This document shows positions 17,051 to 25,523 of a stretch of DNA of 64,000 nt, in pieces. Location: assembly GCA_035605975.1 (NCBI GenBank), contig DATNGG010000167.1:1-64000 (forward strand), written 5' to 3'. Below the pieces are notes generated by a model. It made no database searches and was not told the DNA's origin. It worked only from the letters and a program-made list of their open reading frames with translations. This stretch comes from CAIKMD01 sp035605975. Lineage in GTDB: Bacteria; Pseudomonadota; Alphaproteobacteria; ATCC43930; CGMCC-115725. Positions within the stretch are counted from its first letter, which is position 1. Every line of letters starts with the position of its first letter. The position numbers and the translations under genes were made by a program.

Positions 17051-17317
17051 TCAGCGCTCGATGACCTTACCCTCCGGATCGATCGCCACATCGACGCGCC
17101 GGCCGTCCTTGCTTGCTGAACCGATCCACGAGCCCGGCGAGACTGCGGATTGAATAATGATCACGTGCGTGTAGCCATCGTTCTGCAGCAAGAGAATTGA
17201 GCGCGACCATGTCGTCGCGTTGCCGGAGACGGGAGGCCCGAGGCGGTCGGCAAACGCGGCCGAACTTGCGATACATGCAAGCGGGATCGCCGCAAGGACA
17301 AAAACCTTCCAGATCAT
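17051..17317 (-). CDS. small exported protein, PepSY-like C-terminus
   Basis: 88 residues. A classic signal peptide (MIWKVFVLAAIPLACIASS, cut after AFA) leads to a mature part of about 65 residues ending SWIGSASKDGRRVDVAIDPEGKVIE, which resembles the G-x-A-x-x-x-GR-x-V-x-V-x-VDPxG-x-V strand pattern of PepSY-type periplasmic domains. AGGAG lies nine bases before ATG 17317. The first 16 nt and the upstream sequence are duplicated in decayed form at 12841-12890. Confidence 0.65.
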   Translation of the reverse strand: MIWKVFVLAAIPLACIASSAAFADRLGPPVSGNATTWSRSILLLQNDGYTHVIIIQSAVSPGSWIGSASKDGRRVDVAIDPEGKVIER

Positions 17318-17350
17318 CGCGCAAACTCCTTTATGAGGCGGGAGCGCGCT
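17301..17350. repeat. 50-bp repeat spanning a live gene start
   Basis: Functional counterpart of 12841-12890 (82% identity). Its right end coincides within a few bases with the point where homology of the truncated binding-protein fragment starts (about 17352), so this may be a recombination junction. Confidence 0.55.
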
Positions 17351-17351
17351 C

Positions 17352-17716
17352 CGAATGGCGATCCTTCGGACCTCGATCCCTTTGCGAATGGACTCATCGT
17401 GGCACGAGCCGAGACGTGCCGGCAGCGTCCTGCGATTTGCGCCGCCATGGGACATAGCTTCGTTGAGGCGGAAGCGTATCTTCACGATCATCCGCGCGAA
17501 TCGCTTTCCCTCTTAAAGCATCGATTTCCGAAAATCGAGGACAAGGTCCTCGCCGCGGCGTTCGACGTGATCCTGAAAATCAGCCCAAATCCGCCACGCG
17601 TCACGGCGAAGGCCATCGAGAATACGGAACGGCTAAACATCGAGGCCGGCCTGCTGAAGCCACAAGACAAGCTAGACTCTTACGACGGCATCACGACCGA
17701 CGAATTTCTCAGATAA
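17352..17716 (+). pseudogene. truncated substrate-binding protein (C-terminal fragment)
   Basis: About 120 codons corresponding to the last third of the full-length binding protein at 17806-18834. Matching blocks include GDPSDLDPFA, AMGHSF-x-EAEAY, KHRFPKIEDKVLAAAFDV and the final GIxTDEF. The fragment is on the opposite strand and faces the intact gene tail to tail, 89 bp apart. It lacks signal peptide and N-terminal lobe; the in-frame ATG at 17333 has no supporting features. Identity is moderate, so the duplication is old. Confidence 0.75.
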
Positions 17717-17805
17717 TCCTCACCTCTGCACCGAGCGAGCGCCCAGCTTGCCCGTCACCGCATGTGATGCAGGTGGCAGGCTCGATATCCTAACCGTTCA
17801 AGAAT

Positions 17806-18834
17806 TCACTTTACGAATTCGTCTGTGACGATTCCCGCGAACGATTTGAGCCTCTCTTCAGGCTTGAGCAGACCGGCGTCGATATTGAAACGTTCAGCAT
17901 TTTCCAAGCCCTTTTGGCTCACGAGGGGCGGACTGGGGCTGATTTCATGCAATACATCGAATGCTGCGGCGAACACCTTGGCATCGAGTTTTGGAAAGCG
18001 CTTCTTCAACACCTCCGCCGCCTCTTTCGGCCGGTCGTGAATATAGGCTTCCGCTTCGGCGAAACTATGGCCCATTGCCATACAGACGGATCGGCGCTGC
18101 TGACAGGTCTCAGGCCGCGTCGCAACAATGCTGGTGGCAAAGGGATCGAGATCGGCGGGATCGCCCTTAGGACCGCTTGCGACCGTTACCGCGGCTCCCT
18201 GAGTGACCGGTATCAGCGGCCAGGGCGGGGCCATTGCGAAGCCATCGATTTGCTTCGTCTGAAACGATGCAAGCATATTGGCAGGCTGCATGGTCGGAAT
18301 TTGCATTCCGCTCGGATCGATTCCTGCGCGTTTGAGGATTAGGAGCAGATAGCTGTCGATCAACGACCCGGTCGAATCCACGGCGATCGTGCGATTGCGC
18401 AGTATCGCGGCACGCTTCTTCAAGGGCGCTCCAGGGTCGAAGCCTGCGGCGTCGGCCAGATCTTTGCGCAGAACGATGATCGTGCTCGGCTTATCGATCG
18501 TCTCGGCAATAACAAGCAGCTTCTGTCCCTTGGCGATCGCGCGCGTAATCGAAGTGGAAGCGGCCTCCACGAAATCCGCACTGCCCGAAATAACGGCGTT
18601 GGTCGCGCCGACGCCGTGGATGAGCACGGTTTTCACATTGAGGCCATTCTTCTTGTAGATCCCGAGGTCCTCGGCCAGATAGTTGGCCCCGAATGAGATG
18701 GTAAAAGCCGGATTTGCCATGACGACGTCGGTGAGTTTTCCCGTCTCGGCGGCAGACGCCGGAGACGAGACAACTGCCATGGCGATCGATAATGCGGCCG
18801 TTACGAACCGCAGATCCGTCCCTAACATCTTCAT
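17806..18834 (-). CDS. ABC transporter substrate-binding protein, NMT1/SsuA-like
   Basis: 342 residues. A signal peptide of about 28 residues (ends SSPASAAE) precedes a two-lobed binding domain: NPAFTISFGANYLAEDLGIYKKNGLNV, then SGSADFVEAASTS, LRNRTIAVDSTGSLIDSYLLLILKRAG and ASFQTKQIDGFAMAPPWP. These are typical of aliphatic-sulfonate, taurine or thiamine-precursor receptors; the ligand is unknown. It is the last gene of the minus-strand cluster running from the deiodinase-like gene, ten bases after the MarR regulator. No permease or ATPase is adjacent. Confidence 0.85.
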   Translation of the reverse strand: MKMLGTDLRFVTAALSIAMAVVSSPASAAETGKLTDVVMANPAFTISFGANYLAEDLGIYKKNGLNVKTVLIHGVGATNAVISGSADFVEAASTSITRAIAKGQKLLVIAETIDKPSTIIVLRKDLADAAGFDPGAPLKKRAAILRNRTIAVDSTGSLIDSYLLLILKRAGIDPSGMQIPTMQPANMLASFQTKQIDGFAMAPPWPLIPVTQGAAVTVASGPKGDPADLDPFATSIVATRPETCQQRRSVCMAMGHSFAEAEAYIHDRPKEAAEVLKKRFPKLDAKVFAAAFDVLHEISPSPPLVSQKGLENAERFNIDAGLLKPEERLKSFAGIVTDEFVK

Positions 18835-18844
18835 GACCTCCCCG

Positions 18845-19390
18845 TCATTCTTGGTTTAGTTGATCTCCAGCCGGCGCCTCGGCCAGCAGCGCTGAAATCA
18901 GCTTATCGATCGCCTTCGAGAACGTCGCTCGCTCGCTTTCGCTTAAAAGCAATTCCAGGCGGCGTTGCCGCTTGCGCGATAGCCGCATCACCGAGCGATA
19001 TAGCTGCAAACCTTTCTCGGTGATGGAGAAAAACGGAGCCCGAGCATCTTCGGGATCCTCTTCGCGCACGACGTAGCCGCTCTTGATCAAGGGCGGCAGC
19101 GCGGAAGATATTTGCGGCTTGGCCAGAAGACTGCGTGAATGGATTTCACTGATCTTCGACGGTGATACGTGCTCGAGTTGAATGAGAACGCGCCAATCCA
19201 TCTGCGATAGCCCGAACGGCTCTGCCAGCATCTGGCGCGTCTCGCGGGCAATCAACCGACTGAGAAGCGACAAACGATGGGTGTAAAACGCTTCCGATTC
19301 ATAGGAGCCGGTGCGTTGCAGCCCGAGCGCCCGACCGCCCTCCGGCGGCGCCGGACGAAGTCCCTTTTCGGCGATCGCCGTCGCCTTCAC
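18845..19390 (-). CDS. MarR-family transcriptional regulator
   Basis: 181 residues from GTG 19390. The winged helix lies about 60-140: SQMDWRVLIQLEHVSPSKISEIHSRSLLAKPQISSALPPL, then EDPEDARAPFFSITEKG as the wing. MarR proteins are dimeric repressors usually released by aromatic ligands. GTG 19390 overlaps the stop of the upstream GST gene (GTGA) and has AAGGAGG eight bases before it, so translation is coupled; an in-frame start at 19432 lies deeper in the GST gene and is less likely. It probably controls this cluster. Confidence 0.85.
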   Translation of the reverse strand: MKATAIAEKGLRPAPPEGGRALGLQRTGSYESEAFYTHRLSLLSRLIARETRQMLAEPFGLSQMDWRVLIQLEHVSPSKISEIHSRSLLAKPQISSALPPLIKSGYVVREEDPEDARAPFFSITEKGLQLYRSVMRLSRKRQRRLELLLSESERATFSKAIDKLISALLAEAPAGDQLNQE

Positions 19391-20193
19391 CACGCACCTG
19401 CCTCCTTGAGAATTTCGCGGACTTCGGGCCAATACCCGCTGCCGCGCGTGCCCATATCAGCCATGAATTTCGACGGCATCACATCGATCATCGCCGGTCG
19501 AAAACTCGGACGCGCCTTTATCCTTTCATACCAATCGTCGAGGCGCGGGCGGAAATGGCGCCACCATTCCTGATAATTGAGCATATCGAGCCGCACCAGA
19601 TAGGGTGTCGCGGCGGCATCGGCGATCGAATAGCTCTTGCCGGTGAGCCAAGCCCCCGACTTGGCGAGCTGGTCCTCCAGCTTCGTCAGAAAGCGGTCAT
19701 AGACGAGCACCGCGTGCTTTGCGTCTGGGGCTTGATAGCCCTGCTCGATAAGCCGCTTGCGCCGCGCAAGTTTGTCCTTATCGGTGTGGCCGTCATAGAA
19801 GCGCTGCAATTCTTCGGGCGATAACTTCAGCACCTCATGCCGATGCGTGGCCGGATAGGTGATGCCGGCACAAATGCCGTTCATATAGGTATCGACGTCA
19901 CTCGCCCAGATGCGCATCACCGAACGATCGACGAGATCGGCGGGACGTAACGGCGGGTCCGCGAAAACGTCGTCGAGATATTCGCAGATCACCGCGGATT
20001 CGACGATCGCCTGGTCGTCGTGCACCAATGTCGGGACGACCGCATTCGGATTGAGAGCCACATACCAAGGCTGGAATTGCTCTCCTTTCAGGATCTCGAT
20101 AATCCTGCTCTCCCAGGGCAGCTCCTTCTCGTGGAGAACGAGACGCACCTTTGCCGCACAGACCGAGGACGGAAAGTGATAGAGCGTCAGCAT
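19387..20193 (-). CDS. glutathione S-transferase family protein (copy 1)
   Basis: 268 residues. N-terminal thioredoxin fold (LYHFPSSVCAAKVRLVLHEKEL; NPNAVVPTLV with the cis-proline; ESAVICEYLDD with the glutathione-binding E/S pair) and a helical C-terminal domain containing SYSIADAAATPYLVRLD with the conserved Asp. It catalyses glutathione transfer or ether/halide cleavage in the cytoplasm. Tandem with a second GST (40-45% similar by eye), a plan known from beta-etherase and dehalogenation loci. Substrate unknown. Confidence 0.85.
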   Translation of the reverse strand: MLTLYHFPSSVCAAKVRLVLHEKELPWESRIIEILKGEQFQPWYVALNPNAVVPTLVHDDQAIVESAVICEYLDDVFADPPLRPADLVDRSVMRIWASDVDTYMNGICAGITYPATHRHEVLKLSPEELQRFYDGHTDKDKLARRKRLIEQGYQAPDAKHAVLVYDRFLTKLEDQLAKSGAWLTGKSYSIADAAATPYLVRLDMLNYQEWWRHFRPRLDDWYERIKARPSFRPAMIDVMPSKFMADMGTRGSGYWPEVREILKEAGAW

Positions 20194-20205
20194 GACCCGT
20201 CTCTC

Positions 20206-21048
20206 CTAAAGCGCTTCGGCGCGCATCGCCCAGGGCGATTTTCCATTGAACGGCTCGGCCGTGGCGATGATCGCCTCCACCTCGGGCCAAATCTCCGCAC
20301 CGCGTTTTGCCATATCACGCCGGAGCTGATCCGGCACGATGTTGAGATGGGCGCGCTGGAACGCCGGACGTGCCTTGATGCCGCTGTACCAACGTTCGAC
20401 ATGGGGTAACCTGCCGACCCACCATCTCTGAAACTGAAGCAATTCCAAAACCGCGACATAGGGGGCGGTTTCGACGTCAGCGAGGCTGAGGAAATCACCG
20501 ACGAGCCACTCTGATCGGCCGAGCTGCAATTCCATCTTCTGAAGGAATTTATGGTAGGTCAGCACCGCGCGACGCGCATCGGGTGACGCGTAGCCTTCCG
20601 CCATCCAGGCCCGTTTCCTTTCCGCGAGTCTCTTGTTCGGGTGATGCTCGAAATAGGCGTTCAGTTGTTCAGGCGCGAGCTTGGCAAGCTCGTGTCGGTC
20701 GTTCGCCGGGAAGATCGTTCCAGCAAGCGATACGCTCATGAAGGTCTCGATGTCCTTGCACCAGACCCGCATCCGCGCGCGCAGCGCCAAATCGGCGGGG
20801 GCGAGCGGCCCTTCCGGAAAGGCTTCCTCGAGATATTCGCAAATGACGAGAGATTCGCGCACCGGCCGACCGTTATGGACCAATGTCGGGACGACGGCGG
20901 CTTCGTTGATCGCGAGGTACGCGGCCGAAAATTGCTCGCCCTGGTAAAGATCGACGATCGCGCTTTCCCACGGGATTTCCTTTTCCTGAAGCACAAACCG
21001 CACTTTCGCGGACGAAGGCGATGCAGGGTGATGGTAGAGGGTCAGCAT
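20206..21048 (-). CDS. glutathione S-transferase family protein (copy 2)
   Basis: 280 residues. Same layout as its neighbour: LYHHPASPSSAKVRFVLQEKEI, NEAAVVPTLVHNG, ESLVICEYLEEAFPEGPL and FLSLADVETAPYVAVLELL. The putative catalytic Ser/Cys position in strand-helix 1 reads S-x-S-SAK here and S-x-CAAK in copy 1, so the two may act on different substrates or enantiomers, as in Lig-type etherases (inference). Twelve bases separate the two genes. Confidence 0.85.
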   Translation of the reverse strand: MLTLYHHPASPSSAKVRFVLQEKEIPWESAIVDLYQGEQFSAAYLAINEAAVVPTLVHNGRPVRESLVICEYLEEAFPEGPLAPADLALRARMRVWCKDIETFMSVSLAGTIFPANDRHELAKLAPEQLNAYFEHHPNKRLAERKRAWMAEGYASPDARRAVLTYHKFLQKMELQLGRSEWLVGDFLSLADVETAPYVAVLELLQFQRWWVGRLPHVERWYSGIKARPAFQRAHLNIVPDQLRRDMAKRGAEIWPEVEAIIATAEPFNGKSPWAMRAEAL

Positions 21049-21163
21049 TGATACCGTCCCGGCATTGTGAATGTTCTATTATTAACGTTTTTCGTTCACT
21101 TGTAAACGATCTCGTGGCGTTGCGACTGCGTGTGTCTCTAGCGGAGCGGCGCTAAGCACGGCG

Positions 21164-22240
21164 CTATGAGGATTCTTGCTGGATAAACCAGTTGCTGGGC
21201 AGCTCTCGACCGAGTCCGGCGCGACGTGCGTGCTCGAGGACGATAGCGCCTACCGCTGCGTAGGCTGTCCCCGGGCCCGAGCTGTCGAAGCCCCCAAAGA
21301 TCGTGACCTGTCCCAAATCGCTGCGGCCTCGATCCTTGCCCGCGATGATGTCGCCGAGAAGAGCCAGCCCGCGAGGCGGCGACGGCTCTTGAGCCGTTGC
21401 CGGCCGCGAAGGCGGCCGTTGCGCTGCGAGCCGCGCCGGTTGCCAGCGTAAGGTTTGGTCCTGGGTTTGCACGACGATGAGGGAGGCCCGCTCGTAGGCG
21501 AACCGATCACCTTTGCCCGGTCCGGCAAAGCTGACGTGCTGACCGGGTTCGATCCATTCTCCCAAGACCACAGGGTCGAGTGAGCTGGTGGCGGTGGCCA
21601 CGATATCGGCGCCGCGCATTGCCTCGCGCGCCGAATCGCATACGCTAATCTTCACCCCCAGCCGCTCGGCCATGTTCCTTGCAAACGCTTCGCGATGCGC
21701 TTTTGTTGGGCTGAACACTTGCACTTTCTCGAGATGCCGCACGGCGGCGATGGCGGCCAGTTGCTCGCGGGCCTGCCCGCCCGAGCCCAAGAGACCGACG
21801 ATTTTGGCGTCTTCCCGCGCCAGATACTTCGCCGCCAGGCCATAAGTGGCGCCGGCCCGCATCACTTGCAAACGCGCATCCTGGATGATTGCGAGCAACT
21901 CGAGAGTTTGGATATCGAATAGCAGAATTAGGCCGACATATCCGGTACCGCCCCCTGCAAGCGGCAACGGATCGAGGCGCGACGAGGAGCCATTGCCCCC
22001 GCGCTGCATCATATTCGATGTGACGCGCGTCGCTGCCAAACCGATCGACGGGAGCGCCGCATCCCAGCTTTTGAGAAGGTAATGACGGCCTGCTTCCGGC
22101 TGCGGGACGATCAGCTCTGAACGCGGACGGCTTGCCGCATCGCCCTTGCCGAGCTCCAAAAAGGCCCTCTCGACTGCTGCAAGGCAGTCATCCATTGTCA
22201 GGATGCGGATGACATCTTCGTTCGAAATAATGAGCGGCAT
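21164..22240 (-). CDS. ornithine cyclodeaminase/mu-crystallin family protein
   Basis: 358 residues. The Rossmann motif GLLGSGGQAREQLAAIAAV (about 149-167) and the substrate domain (SRPRSELIV, HYLLKSWDAALPSIGLAATRV, RAGATYGLAAKYLAR) define the family, which includes ornithine cyclodeaminase, alanine dehydrogenase and ketimine reductases using NAD(P)H. The usual FxSxGxAxxD segment near the nucleotide site reads VSFAGPGKGDR. A proline/arginine-rich insertion lies near 270-290. Part of the GST cluster; the true substrate is unclear. Confidence 0.8.
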   Translation of the reverse strand: MPLIISNEDVIRILTMDDCLAAVERAFLELGKGDAASRPRSELIVPQPEAGRHYLLKSWDAALPSIGLAATRVTSNMMQRGGNGSSSRLDPLPLAGGGTGYVGLILLFDIQTLELLAIIQDARLQVMRAGATYGLAAKYLAREDAKIVGLLGSGGQAREQLAAIAAVRHLEKVQVFSPTKAHREAFARNMAERLGVKISVCDSAREAMRGADIVATATSSLDPVVLGEWIEPGQHVSFAGPGKGDRFAYERASLIVVQTQDQTLRWQPARLAAQRPPSRPATAQEPSPPRGLALLGDIIAGKDRGRSDLGQVTIFGGFDSSGPGTAYAAVGAIVLEHARRAGLGRELPSNWFIQQESS

Positions 22241-22254
22241 AATCCTCTCCGCTC

Positions 22255-22992
22255 TCAGCTGCGCCCCTGGGTGACCGGATCATGCCCGAACGCCTTGGCA
22301 ACTTCCTTGCGAGCGCTTGGACCGGCGCGATTCAACACGCGCTCATGGACGAGGGGATTGATGCCTAACTGCAGCCAGCTTTCCGAGTACATCTGCCGGA
22401 CACGTAATCCGCGGGCCTTCAGCGCATCGGCTTCAAGAACAGTCTCCAACACGAGCTCGAGGTCGCGAGCGATCAGGCTCGTCGCCTTATAAAAGATGAG
22501 TCCATCCTTGTTCACGCCCCAGACCATATTCGGACGAATCCCGTAGAGCTGATGCGCGTCGCCTTCCAAAGAGTCCGCCACCAGGTGCGGCTCGACACCT
22601 TCGAGCCGCTGAAGCTCGCGGGCGCGGTCCAACTTTTCCTCGAGACTGGTATGCGGCGGATAATTCTCTGCGGCATGCGCCTCTCTTACATAGATGATGA
22701 GGATTGAAATATCCGTGCCGGCGAATTTTCGATGCAGCCGATTGAGCTCCGGAATATCGTTTATAAAGATCGGCGCTGTGAGGCAGCCAAAAGCGAACGC
22801 GACATGCTTCTTGCCACGAATATCGGAGAGTTTCAGCATCGTTCCATCGAGCTGGTACGCGGTGAAATCGGGCGCCAGCGCGCCGACGCGCAATCTCGGA
22901 TGAAAATCGAGCCCCGCCTCGTCTTGGACCTTGCGTATTTCCGGTGTGAATTCGCGGTTGTTATAAATGGCTGCACGTTCCGACAACGTCAT
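22255..22992 (-). CDS. deiodinase/peroxiredoxin-like thioredoxin-fold protein lacking the active-site Cys
   Basis: 245 residues. A thioredoxin-fold core: VGALAPDFTAYQLDG, KHVAFAFGCLTAPIF, then NRLHRKFAG and SILIIYVREAHAAENY. The last piece and the FG-x-x-T-x-P-x-F loop match the iodothyronine-deiodinase family. In that family the loop reads T-Sec-P (animals) or T-C-P (bacteria); here it is T-A-P, with one Cys three residues earlier. A C-terminal extension of about 70 residues (YSESWLQLGINPLVHERVL) is unusual. ATG 22992 follows GGGGAGA. First gene of the minus-strand cluster. Confidence 0.7.
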   Translation of the reverse strand: MTLSERAAIYNNREFTPEIRKVQDEAGLDFHPRLRVGALAPDFTAYQLDGTMLKLSDIRGKKHVAFAFGCLTAPIFINDIPELNRLHRKFAGTDISILIIYVREAHAAENYPPHTSLEEKLDRARELQRLEGVEPHLVADSLEGDAHQLYGIRPNMVWGVNKDGLIFYKATSLIARDLELVLETVLEADALKARGLRVRQMYSESWLQLGINPLVHERVLNRAGPSARKEVAKAFGHDPVTQGRS

Positions 22993-23129
22993 TCGAGGTC
23001 TCCCCAAGAGCTTGAGCTCATTTGATTCGCATAAGCTGCACGACCAAGCAGGATGGCGCAAGTTACCGAGCAGTCAGAGCGAGAATTTGCCTGCAGCTTC
23101 GTTACGTTAGATGCGACCAATTCGCACCT

Positions 23130-23600
23130 CAGATCACGCGATCGAGCGCCATCGCGATCGGCGCCGGACGAAGGGGCAAGAATGGCGCTTTCCGCGCCGC
23201 CGGACAGGTGGTTGCCGCTCTTTGGGAAGGCATGCCGATCGAGTCTGTCGACACAGCCGACATTGCGCTAAAGGGCAGCGATCGCCCGCAGCTTCCCGCC
23301 CGGCGCTGCGATGTCCTCGCCGAGCTCGCGATCGGCCTCGCCGGAATTGCCGCCGAAGCGCGTTACAGCTTCGGCACGCCTACACCAGAGCAAGCCGGAC
23401 GAATTTCGGTCTGCGTCCACTCGTCCTTCAGCGCTCGGCAACTTGCAGCTTTTGCGATCGTACGGGAACTCATCGCGGCGATCGATTCCCACGACGGTCA
23501 GGACATTCTGTTGCAAGGGTGGACGCAGGCGCTTTCATTCGTCGCCGAAGAGGCCAACTGGGAAGCCATTGAATTCTTCGCGCCTTGGGGTCTAGCAGGC
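23130..23600 (+). pseudogene. relic of an M41-like HEAGH peptidase-family protein
   Basis: In one frame the sequence FRAAGQVVAALWEGMPIESV followed by LAIGLAGIAAEARYSFG and NWEAIEFFA matches a family of alphaproteobacterial proteins with YHEAGHAVAA-x-x-x-G-x-PVESV and LAGIAAELRFG. The zinc site HEAGH has become RAAGQ, no start codon precedes it, and the frame runs on without a stop where the family ends. This looks like a dead gene. Confidence 0.45.
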
Positions 23601-23735
23601 CTAGTTGCTCTCGACCTGTGTGGCTCGCAGTCGGGCTTTTCGGCGCGACCGGGAAATCTGGCTCAGCCGCCACGGATGCCGCGGCAGGGCTCGCTAAGGC
23701 ACGAGTCTCGCTTCGCGGACGGGTTGGCTCATAGC

Positions 23736-24803
23736 TCAGCCGGCCATCCGCACCGCTTCGCAGCGATCGCTTGCGCCGGCAACCAGAGCGCCGACGCCGG
23801 TGAAGTCCATGCTGTGCGCCGGGGCCGGCCGCGAGGGGGCAAAGCCGCGCGCGGACGGGCGCCGCTCGATCGAGGTCACGATCTCGCCGGCGCGCGCCGC
23901 CTGAGGCGCGGCCGGGCCGCTCTCGCGCAAGCGCTCGATCATGAAATCGAGAAAGCTGCGAATCCGCGTCGCGAGGTGCCGCCCGGACGGGTAGAGCGCA
24001 TGGATGATCCGAGGCGCGGCGTCATAGCCGGGCAACAGGCGAACGAGCATCCCGCGCGCGAGATCATCGGCGACGCAGGAAAGCGGCAGGAGGCAAATGC
24101 CCTGTCCCGCGAGCGCGCCCGCCCGCAACCCCTCGATGCTGTTGCTGCGCAAATTGCCCGCGACATCGACCGCGTGCTCGCCATCCTTCCCGGCAAAGCG
24201 CCAATGACTAACGGCGAGGCTGCCGACAAGATCGAGGCAATTGCGCGCCGCGAGGTCGCGCGGATGCTCGGGCGAGCCATGCACGGCGAGATAGGCGGGC
24301 GCGGCGCAGAGCGCCAGCCGCGCAACCCCGAGACGCCGGCTGATCAAAGAGCAATCGCGCAACGGGCCGGCGAAGATCGCCAAATCGAACTTCTCCTCGA
24401 CCATGTCGCCCAGCGTTTCCGCGACGATGAGCTCGCAGGAGATCTCGGGATAGAGCGCCGCGTATTCGCCGACCAAGGGGGCGATCACATGCGCCAGGCG
24501 GATATCGGCATTGAGCCGCAAAGTCCCGTTCGGCTTCGCTTGCAGCGCGCCGGCGAGGCTTTCGACCTCGGCGAGCTCGGCGAGGATGCGGCTGCAGCGC
24601 TCGTAGAACGCCTCTCCTTCCTCGGTGAGGCTCACCTTCCGCGTGGTGCGGTTGAGCAGCCGAACCCCCAATTGCTGCTCGAAGGATTGGACGCGCGAGG
24701 TCACGCTGGTCGGCGATATCTCGAGGCGCCGGGCGGCGCCCGTGAAGCTGCCGGCATTCACGACCTGGACGAAGGCCGACATGCTGCTCACCTGGTCCAT
24801 CAC
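23736..24803 (-). CDS. LysR-family transcriptional regulator
   Basis: 355 residues. The N-terminal winged helix (MSAFVQVVNAGSFTGAARRL, SPTSVTSRVQSFEQQLGVRL, NRTTRKVSLTEEGEAFYERC) is classic. The effector domain follows (LRLNADIRLAHVIAPLVGEY; FDLAIFAGPL; ARNCLDLVGS; GICLLPLSCV). The last 55 residues (from GPAAPQAARAG) are an extra Ala/Pro-rich tail not usual in the family, perhaps read-through into former intergenic DNA. Divergently flanked only by relic sequence, so the target is not evident. Confidence 0.88.
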   Translation of the reverse strand: MMDQVSSMSAFVQVVNAGSFTGAARRLEISPTSVTSRVQSFEQQLGVRLLNRTTRKVSLTEEGEAFYERCSRILAELAEVESLAGALQAKPNGTLRLNADIRLAHVIAPLVGEYAALYPEISCELIVAETLGDMVEEKFDLAIFAGPLRDCSLISRRLGVARLALCAAPAYLAVHGSPEHPRDLAARNCLDLVGSLAVSHWRFAGKDGEHAVDVAGNLRSNSIEGLRAGALAGQGICLLPLSCVADDLARGMLVRLLPGYDAAPRIIHALYPSGRHLATRIRSFLDFMIERLRESGPAAPQAARAGEIVTSIERRPSARGFAPSRPAPAHSMDFTGVGALVAGASDRCEAVRMAG

Positions 24804-24824
24804 ACCCTCCCCTCTTCGAAAGCT

Positions 24825-25208
24825 TTACGCCGCGATGCCGCAGCATTGGGGCGAGGCCGCTCTCTCGCGGCGCGACCTGGGCGAAAAATATTCGCATCCG
24901 CCCGCGCCCTGCGCATCGGCGCGCCAAGCCTCGTCCGCCTCGCACCCTTGCGCCTCCGGCGTAATCCAGAAGGCGGCGAAGTCGCGCCGGCCTTGCCCGT
25001 CCCAGCCGCGCTCCGTCACCTCCTGATAGGCGACGACAAGGATGGCGAGCTTTCCGGGTCTGCCCATCATCTCGGCGCGATCGATGCCGAGCGATGAGAC
25101 CAAGGCGTTGATCGCCTGGGTCGCCGCGAGATGCGGGTTGTGAGCCTGGCCGGTTCCCGAACAGAGACCGCACACCAACCAACGGCGGATGAAGCTTCGG
25201 ACACTCAT
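24825..25208 (-). CDS. hypothetical protein
   Basis: 127 residues from ATG 25208 (GAGGGAG upstream; ATG 25214 also in frame). After a basic start (MSVRSFIRRWLVCGLCSG) comes ATQAINALVSSLGIDRAEMM and LAILVVAYQEVTERGWDGQG, a believable soluble domain, then a low-complexity tail with several Cys. No family recognised. It lies 21 bp upstream of the LysR gene on the same strand. Confidence 0.45.
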   Translation of the reverse strand: MSVRSFIRRWLVCGLCSGTGQAHNPHLAATQAINALVSSLGIDRAEMMGRPGKLAILVVAYQEVTERGWDGQGRRDFAAFWITPEAQGCEADEAWRADAQGAGGCEYFSPRSRRERAASPQCCGIAA

Positions 25209-25447
25209 TCTCATCTCCCTCGGCGAGCACTTCGGAAGTGCCGCTCTCAAACGCGTGCCGTGTTGCGAGGTGCTTTCCGTTCGAGCCCAATCCGTCTCGG
25301 TAGGGGCGGGCTTGGCGATACTGATATCAGGCTTCGAAAGGCCGGGCTGTGACGGGTGTCACAGGCAATTCTCCCTCCGCGAGATCACCCTTTCGGCCAT
25401 CGACGAGGATGCCCGGTTTGGCTCAAGCGCCTGAAAAATTTGCTTTT

Positions 25448-25475
25448 CTCGACGATGACAGCCGCGACGTATAAT
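25448..25475 (+). promoter_or_regulatory. candidate promoter for the signalling operon
   Basis: A perfect -10 hexamer TATAAT (25470-25475) with a weak -35-like CTCGAC about 16 bases upstream. It lies about 50 bp before the small frame at 25524 and 170 bp before the histidine kinase. Confidence 0.35.
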
Positions 25476-25523
25476 CTCCGGCAGGCTGTCTCGGGCGCGA
25501 CCGGCTGAAAAGGAGATGGCCCG

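Noticed and set aside
22880..22950. Selenocysteine codon in the deiodinase-like gene
   Set aside because: The catalytic position is a normal Ala codon and no in-frame TGA occurs, so Sec insertion does not apply.
23022..25097. 691-codon plus-strand frame
   Set aside because: Most of it is antisense to the LysR gene, whose domains are unmistakable; only the first 500 bp hold a peptidase relic. GC-rich DNA gives long antisense frames.
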